A DNA stretch of 5,000 bases from a bacterium (GTDB lineage Bacteria; SZUA-79; Acidulodesulfobacterales; Acidulodesulfobacteraceae), in NCBI GenBank assembly GCA_021803845.1, contig JAJZLA010000164.1:1-5000 (forward strand), written 5' to 3'. A program made the translations under genes and the position numbers. Below the pieces are notes generated by a model. It did not search any database, had not been told where the DNA came from, and was given only the letters and a program-made list of their open reading frames with translations. This document shows, one piece after another, positions 1-5,000 of this stretch (position 1 is the stretch's first letter; every line of letters begins with the position of its first letter).

Positions 1-746
1 TCCTCTTTAATTTTTTTAAATTTTTTATCGGCGTTTTCATAATTAGTATGAGGCAGAATTCCTATGAAATCATTAAAATCTATTCTAAAAATTATGTCCG
101 TTTTTCTTAATTTTTGCTTAAAATAAAGACCTATATATTTTAACACTTGATTAAGTTTTTCGTTTCCGAAAGATTGTCCGAAAAATAATAAATTTTCAAA
201 ATTAAATACCGTTATCGATAGAGGAATGCAGTATCTTTCCGCTCTTTCAGTCTCTTTTGTAAAGAATTCTTTAAATTGGCTTTTTAGCATTAAGCCTGTA
301 ATTTCGTCAAAAACATAATTATTAAGCCCCTGCTTTGCGCTTAAATTTAAGAAGTACTTTACCGATGCTGTGAACTCGTTAAATATAAAGAGAGTTCCCG
401 AGAAAAGTCCGAATTTATTTAGAAGCGTTATACCGTCTATACGGAAAAATTTTTGGTCGATTCTGCCTGAAGACGTTTTCAAATCAACTTTTTTATTGAT
501 GTTTAAACCGGTTAATTCATTTATTCTTATTATATCTTCAGGCAATTTTTCGTCATAAGAAAAGAATATCGAACCTCCGGAATAATTAGAAAGAATTTTA
601 GCCTGCTCGTTCATGTAAATTATTTCGTCTTTAACCCCTTTTATAGCTATAGGCATATTTGCGGAACCAAAAGATTTTTCGTAATTTACGTCTGACGACG
701 AATCCGATGCCGATCCAAACATCTGGACTTGATTGAAAATGTCCAT
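1..746 (-). CDS. PAS domain protein with degenerate GGDEF domain (partial, C-terminus beyond left edge)
   Basis: Reading the minus strand from ATG at 746 gives 248 uninterrupted codons that continue past base 1, so the C-terminus is missing. Residues about 28-130 resemble a PAS sensor fold, including the segment MPIAIKGVKDEIIYMNEQAK. From about residue 147 the protein follows the GGDEF (diguanylate cyclase) pattern: DEITGLMLKSQF, then ERAERYCIPLSI, a GHxxGD-like GQSFGN at 190-195, LRKTDIIFRI, and ILPHT. The signature itself is eroded: RxGGDEF reads RIDFNDF at 221-227, the Mg-binding DID region reads NFE at 182-184, and GHxxGD has H to Q and D to N. Cyclic-di-GMP synthesis is therefore unlikely; a receptor or scaffold role, or regulation of a further C-terminal domain (for example EAL), is possible. 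No signal peptide or membrane segment is visible, so it is probably cytosolic. The start is fixed by an in-frame TAA three codons upstream, yet no Shine-Dalgarno precedes it. It is divergent from the HdrBC-like gene. Confidence 0.82.
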   Translation of the reverse strand, partial: MDIFNQVQMFGSASDSSSDVNYEKSFGSANMPIAIKGVKDEIIYMNEQAKILSNYSGGSIFFSYDEKLPEDIIRINELTGLNINKKVDLKTSSGRIDQKFFRIDGITLLNKFGLFSGTLFIFNEFTASVKYFLNLSAKQGLNNYVFDEITGLMLKSQFKEFFTKETERAERYCIPLSITVFNFENLLFFGQSFGNEKLNQVLKYIGLYFKQKLRKTDIIFRIDFNDFIGILPHTNYENADKKFKKIKE

Positions 747-771
747 AGTTTTTTAAAAAATAATTTTAAAA

Positions 772-800
772 TTGAATTTTTTTTTAATATATTTTATACT
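772..800 (+). promoter_or_regulatory. Candidate sigma-70-type promoter for the HdrBC-like gene
   Basis: A -35-like TTGAAT at 772-777 is followed, after exactly 17 bases, by a -10-like TATACT at 795-800 (five of six matches to TATAAT). Transcription would begin near 807 and leave a leader of roughly 96 bases before the ATG at 903. The match is decent, but the surrounding DNA is so AT-rich that -10-like hexamers are frequent, so this is a candidate only. Confidence 0.35.
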
Positions 801-808
801 ATTTTATG

Positions 809-859
809 ATGCATATTTTAGCTCGGTTTATTTTTTAATAACTTAAATAGAATATGCAT
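809..859. repeat. Inverted repeat ATGCATATT / AATATGCAT in the divergent spacer
   Basis: A 9-bp arm at 809-817 is exactly matched by its reverse complement at 851-859, with a 33-base loop. Each arm contains the self-complementary hexamer ATGCAT, so these may be two copies of a short operator rather than a hairpin. If the promoter at 772-800 is used, both lie in the leader downstream of the start. AT-rich composition makes chance a serious alternative. Confidence 0.3.
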
Positions 860-902
860 AAATAGCAATATTATATTAATTATATAACAATAAAATATAA
901 AT

Positions 903-2228
903 ATGAATAGAGAATATACTTTTTTTTGGGGATGTACTATACAGGCAAAATTCCCTTTTATGGAAAAAGCTACGAGATTAGTCTTAGACAAGCTGAATAT
1001 AAAATATAAAGATATCGATTCTTTTACATGCTGTCCGGAAAAATCTTTAATTAAAAATATAGACGAAAATCTTTTTGATTTAACGGGCATTCGAAATATA
1101 GCGCTTGCGGAGAAACAGAATGCGGATATAATTTCCGTATGTACCGGATGTTATTCCAATCTTAAGCAGATTAGGAATAAGGTTGCATCCGACCTTCCGT
1201 ATCAAAAAAAAATTAACGAAACTCTTGAAAAAATAGACCTTAATTTTTCCGGCGAAACATCCGTTTACCATTTCATTGAGCATCTTCACGACGAAGTAGG
1301 ACTGGATAAAATCAGGGCAAACGTTAAGTATCCGCTAAAAGGTTTAAATATTGCAGTACACTACGGATGCCATTTAGTAAGACCGTCGCATTCCATAAAT
1401 TTCGATTCCCCTTTTGAGCCGCGTAAATACGACAATATTTTAAAAGCTATCGGGGCTGACGTAGTTCAGTATAAAAATAAAATGATGTGCTGCGGACAGG
1501 CTTTAGACAGGGTGGATGAACACGATAAATCTCTCGTTATGGCAAGAATAAAACTTGATGCCGTTAATGAAAGCGGAGCCGACATAATCACTACCGTTTG
1601 TCCGTCGTGTTTTACGCAGTTCGACACGAACCAGTATATGCTTTTGAAAGAAGGCATAAAGCGTCAGATTCCGGTTATAACTTTAGAGGAGCTTATGTGT
1701 TTGGCTTTTGGCATAGAAGAAGCGGAAGAACTAATTTCTCAGCATAAAATAAAAGCCGGAAAATTTCTTGAAAAATTTAAAAAGATAAAGGCTGTAACCG
1801 ATTATACTACTATTTTCGACAAAGATTCGTTAGTCAGATGCTATAACTGCGGCGCGTGTAAAAACGATTGCCCGATGAGCCTCTCCTTTGAATCTTATAA
1901 TCCTCCTTTAGTAATAAAAATGATTTTAGAAAACGATATCGAAAGAGCTATGTCTTCAAAAATAGTATGGGAATGTCTCGAATGTCATACATGCGTCGAA
2001 TTATGCCCTCAAAATTATAGTTGGGAGAAAGTTCTTACGACTTTAAAAAATCTTGCGCTAAAAAACGACGTCGGTCCGCAGAAAGTTAAAAAAGCCGGAG
2101 AGCTTTTCTTTAAAACTTTAAGGCTCGGCGATCCGCAGGAAGGAATGCGGAAAAAGCTAGGGCTTCCTCCTGCCAAAAAGATTTTAGATAATGAATTTAA
2201 AAGAATATTAGACGAAAATATTTTATAG
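903..2228 (+). CDS. HdrB-HdrC fusion: CCG-domain / [4Fe-4S] heterodisulfide reductase-like protein
   Basis: A 441-residue cytosolic iron-sulfur protein. Residues 1-270 are HdrB-like with two complete CCG motifs: C11-X31-C43C44-X35-C80-X2-C83 and C156-X39-C196C197-X35-C233-X2-C236. In characterised HdrB these bind the noncubane [4Fe-4S] clusters that reduce a disulfide. Residues about 305-441 are HdrC-like, with two classic [4Fe-4S] motifs, C313/316/319/323-Pro and C358/361/364/368-Pro, and the RKKLGLPP tail seen in HdrC proteins. The predicted role is electron transfer from a partner to a disulfide or related thiol substrate; the substrate cannot be read from the sequence. The order is B then C, the reverse of methanogen HdrD (C then B). 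No HdrA flavoprotein or HdrE membrane subunit is encoded in the window. The start is the first ATG after an in-frame TAA at 891-893 and keeps C11; no Shine-Dalgarno is visible. It lies 85 bases upstream of the glt genes on the same strand. Confidence 0.88.
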   Translation: MNREYTFFWGCTIQAKFPFMEKATRLVLDKLNIKYKDIDSFTCCPEKSLIKNIDENLFDLTGIRNIALAEKQNADIISVCTGCYSNLKQIRNKVASDLPYQKKINETLEKIDLNFSGETSVYHFIEHLHDEVGLDKIRANVKYPLKGLNIAVHYGCHLVRPSHSINFDSPFEPRKYDNILKAIGADVVQYKNKMMCCGQALDRVDEHDKSLVMARIKLDAVNESGADIITTVCPSCFTQFDTNQYMLLKEGIKRQIPVITLEELMCLAFGIEEAEELISQHKIKAGKFLEKFKKIKAVTDYTTIFDKDSLVRCYNCGACKNDCPMSLSFESYNPPLVIKMILENDIERAMSSKIVWECLECHTCVELCPQNYSWEKVLTTLKNLALKNDVGPQKVKKAGELFFKTLRLGDPQEGMRKKLGLPPAKKILDNEFKRILDENIL

Positions 2229-2233
2229 ATTTA

Positions 2234-2262
2234 TTGTTAAAAAAGCGTATATATGTTATATT
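2234..2262 (+). promoter_or_regulatory. Candidate promoter for the glt genes
   Basis: TTGTTA at 2234-2239 (four of six to TTGACA) and TATATT at 2257-2262 (five of six to TATAAT) are separated by exactly 17 bases. The predicted start, near 2269, falls at the left edge of an 18-bp palindrome. If real, it would let the glutamate synthase genes be transcribed independently of the HdrBC-like gene. No rho-independent terminator is visible between them, so read-through from upstream also remains possible. Confidence 0.35.
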
Positions 2263-2265
2263 TAA

Positions 2266-2283
2266 TATAAAGTATACTTTATA
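2266..2283. promoter_or_regulatory. 18-bp perfect palindrome, possible operator of the glt genes
   Basis: The 18 bases from 2266 to 2283 are fully self-complementary around a central GTATAC, and the symmetry stops exactly at 2265/2284. The site begins four bases after the candidate -10 box and covers the predicted transcription start, where a dimeric repressor would block initiation. Apart from one G and one C it is all A/T. It does not match the NtrC site (TGCACC-N-GGTGCA style). The regulator is unknown. Confidence 0.4.
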
Positions 2284-2301
2284 AATAAATTTACAAAAAG
2301 C

Positions 2302-2307
2302 AGAGGT
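2302..2307 (+). promoter_or_regulatory. Ribosome binding site supporting the GTG start of the amidotransferase gene
   Basis: AGAGGT lies six bases before GTG at 2314. This is the only good Shine-Dalgarno match in the area and it decides in favour of the GTG start, placing 16 residues before the predicted catalytic cysteine. Confidence 0.6.
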
Positions 2308-2313
2308 ACTAAA

Positions 2314-3456
2314 GTGTTAAAAATAAAAAATAAATTTAATACGGAAAGAGATATATCGGGTTGCGGCCTATGCGGTATTATAAATGCCAAAAAGGTTAAA
2401 ACCAACGGAAGCGACATTAAAAAAGCTATTTCGGTGGAACATGACAGAGGAAACGGTTTAGGCGGCGGTTTTGCCGTTTACGGCAATTATCCGGATTATG
2501 CAGATATTTACGCTTTCCATATAATGTACGATAATCTTTCCGCTAAGACCGACGTCGAAGAATACCTAAGAAATAATTTCATTGTAGAAAAAGAGGAGCC
2601 TATTCCTACTTTTAAGACCTCTAAAATTTACGATCATCCGTATCTTCACCGTTATTTTATAAAACCTAAATCCGACAGGCAGGATAAGTTGTTTCACGAG
2701 TTGGAAGACGATGATTTCGTGGTAAACAGCGTTATGCTAATTAATCAAAATTACGACGGCGCTTACGTGTTTTCAAGCGGAAAAAATATGGGAGCATTTA
2801 AAGGCGTAGGATATCCCGAAGACGTAGCAGATTTTTACAAGCTGGAAGAAATAGAAGGTTATATGTGGACGGCGCACAACAGATTTCCTACAAATACACC
2901 CGGCTGGTGGGGCGGCGCGCATCCTTTTACCCTTTTGGACTGGTCTATCGTCCATAACGGAGAAATATCTTCTTACGGCATCAATAAAAGATATTTAGAG
3001 ATGTATAAATATAACCTGGCATTAAGAACAGACACGGAAGTTATAACCTACATTTTAGATCTTTTAATAAGAAAACATAAAATTCCCGTGCGTTTAGCTT
3101 TAACGGTGCTAGCTTCTCCGTTTTATCAAAAAATAGATAAAATGGAAAACGACAAAAAAAAGCTTTTTACGGCGTTAAGGCAGGTTTACGGAAGCGCGCT
3201 TTTAAACGGACCTTTTGCTATAGTTTTTGGATATTCCGGCGGCATGGTAGCTATGAACGACAGAATAAAACTTAGGCCGCTTGTCGCAGCTTCTAACGGT
3301 GATTTTACATATGTCGCTTCCGAAGAAGCCGCTATTCGTGCAGTTTGTCAGTCCCCCGACATGGTGTGGTCTCCAAAAGCAGGAGATCCCGTCATGGTAG
3401 AGTTTGACGATATAAAAGAAAAGACGTCTTTGAAAGGAGGACTGCTTAGTTTATGA
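2314..3456 (+). CDS. Glutamate synthase, class-II glutamine amidotransferase subunit (split GltB1 type)
   Basis: A 380-residue stand-alone glutaminase module of a split glutamate synthase. It hydrolyses glutamine and is expected to pass ammonia to the FMN subunit encoded next door. The N-terminal nucleophile is most likely C17 in SGCGLCGI, matching the CGxxGI pattern of N-terminal-nucleophile (Ntn) amidotransferases; a 16-residue leader would have to be removed to expose it. Other family landmarks are RFPTN at 190-194 (glutamine carboxylate binding), HPF at 203-205, HNGE at 214-217 (N215 and G216 forming the oxyanion hole) and TDTEV at 239-243 (D240 contacting substrate). The segments AVYGNYPDY, FSSGKNMGAFKGVGYPED and YGINKRYLEM are typical of the stand-alone GltB1 family of anaerobes and archaea. 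The start is GTG with a good Shine-Dalgarno. The stop overlaps the next gene's start as ATGA, implying translational coupling. No transmembrane segment is seen, so the protein is cytosolic. Confidence 0.9.
   Translation: MLKIKNKFNTERDISGCGLCGIINAKKVKTNGSDIKKAISVEHDRGNGLGGGFAVYGNYPDYADIYAFHIMYDNLSAKTDVEEYLRNNFIVEKEEPIPTFKTSKIYDHPYLHRYFIKPKSDRQDKLFHELEDDDFVVNSVMLINQNYDGAYVFSSGKNMGAFKGVGYPEDVADFYKLEEIEGYMWTAHNRFPTNTPGWWGGAHPFTLLDWSIVHNGEISSYGINKRYLEMYKYNLALRTDTEVITYILDLLIRKHKIPVRLALTVLASPFYQKIDKMENDKKKLFTALRQVYGSALLNGPFAIVFGYSGGMVAMNDRIKLRPLVAASNGDFTYVASEEAAIRAVCQSPDMVWSPKAGDPVMVEFDDIKEKTSLKGGLLSL
3433..3440 (+). promoter_or_regulatory. Strong but distant Shine-Dalgarno for the FMN subunit
   Basis: AAAGGAGG lies inside the end of the upstream gene, 12 bases before ATG at 3453, somewhat farther than the usual 5-9. 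An in-frame TAG at 3447-3449 excludes any nearer upstream start. Together with the ATGA overlap this suggests coupled translation of the two subunits. Confidence 0.55.
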
Positions 3457-4973
3457 CAAAATCTTCTTTTTCCAATATCCAATCGGAATACTTAGCTGTC
3501 ATAGATCATAATAAATGCGTAAGATGCAAAAGATGTATCCAAAATTGCGGATGGGGAACTTACAGTTTCGGCGGCGACAAAATTCTTGCAGACCATTCTA
3601 AATGCGTAGCATGCGGGAGGTGTTACACCTACTGCCCGGAAGGAGCTATCTCTATAATTAAAAATCCTACCGTTATCAGAGAAAATGCGAACTGGCAGGA
3701 ACCGCTCGTAAAAAATATCTGGAGGCAGTCGGAAACAGGCGGTATAGTTATTTCAGGAATGGGTACTACGTTTAAATATAAAAAATATTTTGACCATATA
3801 CTTTTAGATGCCTGTCAGGTTACTAATCCTTCTATAGACCCTTTAAGAGAACCTATGGAGTTAAGGACGTTTCTCGGCAAGAAACCTTCAAAATTAGACT
3901 TTGATTTCGACGAAAAAGGCGAACCTGTTTTGAAGACAAAAATGCCGCCTCAGATAGAACTTCAGACACCCTTTGTTTTCGGCGCTATGTCATACGGCTC
4001 TATCTCTCTTAATGCACAAAAGGCTATGGCTTTAGCGGCAAGGGCGCTCGGTATAGTTATGAATACCGGAGAAGGCGGACTGCATGACGATTTAGTACCT
4101 TTCGGTAAAAATATTATAGTTCAGGTTGCATCCGGACGATTCGGCGTTCACAGAGATTATTTAAACAGCGGCGTGGCAGTCGAAATTAAGATAGGACAGG
4201 GTGCAAAGCCCGGTATCGGCGGACATCTTCCCGGAGAAAAAATAGGAATAGATATTTCAAGAACAAGAATGATTCCCGTAGGAACGGACGCTATTTCCCC
4301 CGCACCACATCACGATATTTACTCGATTGAAGATTTAAGACAGCTTATATATGCAATTAAAGAAGCGACCGATTACGAAAAACCCGTATCCGTTAAAGTA
4401 GCTGCGGTTCATAATATAGCCGCAATAGTAAGCGGTATAGTCAGAGCCGGCGCCGACATAGTTTATATCGACGGATATTCCGGCGGTACAGGCGCAGCCC
4501 CTATCGTTATCAGAGATCATGTAGGAATACCGATTGAACTTGCTCTTGCACAGGTTGACGAGAGATTAAGGGAAGAAGGCATAAGAAACGAAGCTTCTAT
4601 AATAGCCGCGGGAAGCATAAGATCCAGCGCAGATGCCGTAAAAGCTATCGCTCTCGGCGCAGATGCCGTTGCCATCGGGACGGCGGCATTAATAGTCATG
4701 GGCTGTCATGTTTGCGGAAAGTGCAACACAGGAAACTGCAGCTGGGGTATTACTACTCAAAGGCCCGAACTTGTGCGCAGGCTGGATCCAGAAGTTTACG
4801 GAGAAAGATTATATAATCTTATTTCGGCATGGAGCCACGAGATACAAGAAGTATTAGGAGCTATGGGTGTTAATTCCATTGAAAGCTTGAGAGGTTCCAG
4901 AGAAAGATTAAGGGGCATAGAATTATCCGACGCCGAATTAAAAGCATTAGGAATTAAGCATGCCGGCTTGTAA
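3453..4973 (+). CDS. Glutamate synthase, ferredoxin-domain + FMN-binding central subunit (GltB2 type)
   Basis: A 506-residue cytosolic enzyme that should condense ammonia with 2-oxoglutarate and reduce the product to glutamate. Residues 14-72 form a two-cluster ferredoxin: C22/25/28/32 and C51/54/57/61-Pro. Residues about 120-480 form the FMN-binding TIM-barrel glutamate synthase domain, with landmarks FGAMSYGSIS at 176-185, NTGEGGLHDD at 204-213, GQGAKPGIGGHLPGEKI at 248-264, ISPAPHHDIYS at 281-291, DGYSGGTGAAP at 340-350 and GADAVAIGTA at 402-411. C418-X5-C424-X4-C429 matches the [3Fe-4S] ligand pattern of classical GltB, with an additional C421. Compared with the single large GltB chain (about 1500 residues), the amidotransferase and GXGXG beta-helix modules are separate: the first is the upstream gene, the second is not in the window. 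No NAD(P)H-binding domain is present, so electrons must enter from ferredoxin or from a separate subunit. It is coupled to the upstream gene by a 4-base overlap, and 27 AT-rich bases without a visible terminator follow. Confidence 0.93.
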   Translation: MTKSSFSNIQSEYLAVIDHNKCVRCKRCIQNCGWGTYSFGGDKILADHSKCVACGRCYTYCPEGAISIIKNPTVIRENANWQEPLVKNIWRQSETGGIVISGMGTTFKYKKYFDHILLDACQVTNPSIDPLREPMELRTFLGKKPSKLDFDFDEKGEPVLKTKMPPQIELQTPFVFGAMSYGSISLNAQKAMALAARALGIVMNTGEGGLHDDLVPFGKNIIVQVASGRFGVHRDYLNSGVAVEIKIGQGAKPGIGGHLPGEKIGIDISRTRMIPVGTDAISPAPHHDIYSIEDLRQLIYAIKEATDYEKPVSVKVAAVHNIAAIVSGIVRAGADIVYIDGYSGGTGAAPIVIRDHVGIPIELALAQVDERLREEGIRNEASIIAAGSIRSSADAVKAIALGADAVAIGTAALIVMGCHVCGKCNTGNCSWGITTQRPELVRRLDPEVYGERLYNLISAWSHEIQEVLGAMGVNSIESLRGSRERLRGIELSDAELKALGIKHAGL

Positions 4974-5000
4974 AAATTAAAATATAATATTATCATATAT

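Larger units (their letters stand above)
747..902. promoter_or_regulatory. Divergent AT-rich intergenic region
   Basis: This 156-base spacer separates the minus-strand PAS-GGDEF gene from the plus-strand HdrBC-like gene, so it must carry the start signals for both unless one is leaderless. It is almost entirely A and T. It contains two AT-only 12-bp palindromes close to the minus-strand start (749-760 and 762-773), a run of nine T at 777-785, and a plus-strand promoter candidate at 772-800. I found no convincing -35/-10 pair for the minus-strand gene. There is no G-rich ribosome binding site before either start codon. Confidence 0.6.

Noticed and set aside
370..558. 62-codon plus-strand open frame inside the left gene
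   Set aside because: It lies antisense to the PAS-GGDEF reading frame, which shows clear domain similarity. It has no ribosome binding site and reads as low-complexity hydrophobic sequence.
749..773. Two AT-only 12-bp palindromes near the minus-strand start
   Set aside because: They are simple T/A runs, expected by chance in DNA of this composition, with no G or C to give specificity.
777..785. Run of nine T that could be the tail of a terminator
   Set aside because: No GC-containing hairpin precedes it on either strand, and both flanking genes start, rather than end, here.
818..1090. 90-codon minus-strand open frame with a hydrophobic stretch, overlapping the HdrBC start
   Set aside because: It is antisense to the conserved first CCG motif of the HdrBC-like gene and spans the AT-rich spacer. 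The apparent membrane segment comes from A/T-rich codons (Ile, Phe, Tyr, Leu).
4335..4996. Minus-strand open frames of about 60 codons opposite the FMN subunit
   Set aside because: They are antisense shadows of a strongly conserved coding region and have no recognisable domains.
4974..5000. Possible terminator after the FMN subunit gene
   Set aside because: Only 27 A/T-rich bases are available, with no stable hairpin. The glt operon may well continue beyond the window.

Overview
The window looks like part of an AT-rich bacterial chromosome, probably from an anaerobe or microaerophile. The domain Bacteria is suggested by a PAS-GGDEF-type signalling protein. A redox-rich anaerobic lifestyle is suggested by a heterodisulfide-reductase-like (Hdr) protein with CCG cysteine motifs and by a split, ferredoxin-domain-containing glutamate synthase of the kind common in archaea and strictly anaerobic bacteria. 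A low-GC delta-proteobacterial-like lineage would fit, but the sequence alone does not fix the taxon. No mobile elements, CRISPR arrays, tRNAs or rRNAs were recognised.

Layout. Positions 1-746 (minus strand) hold the N-terminal 248 codons of a PAS + GGDEF-family protein that runs off the left edge; its GGDEF active-site residues are visibly degenerate. Positions 747-902 are a very AT-rich divergent intergenic region with a plausible plus-strand promoter and a small inverted repeat. Positions 903-2228 (plus) encode a 441-residue HdrB-HdrC fusion with two perfect CCG motifs and two [4Fe-4S] ferredoxin motifs. An 85-base gap (2229-2313) follows, with a plausible promoter, an 18-bp perfect palindrome just after its -10 box, and a Shine-Dalgarno before a GTG start. 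Positions 2314-3456 (plus) encode the class-II glutamine amidotransferase subunit of a split glutamate synthase (GltB1-like). This overlaps by ATGA the gene at 3453-4973 (plus), which encodes the ferredoxin + FMN-binding central subunit (GltB2-like). The last 27 bases are AT-rich and hold nothing recognisable.

How the parts work together. The two glt genes are translationally coupled. They supply two of the functional modules of a glutamate synthase: ammonia release from glutamine, and reductive condensation with 2-oxoglutarate at FMN and Fe-S centres. The GXGXG structural module (GltB3) and an NAD(P)H-oxidising small subunit are not in the window and may lie just downstream. The HdrBC fusion lies immediately upstream on the same strand. 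It may be transcribed separately, but its position raises the possibility of thiol/disulfide or ferredoxin electron traffic linked to nitrogen assimilation. That link is inference only.
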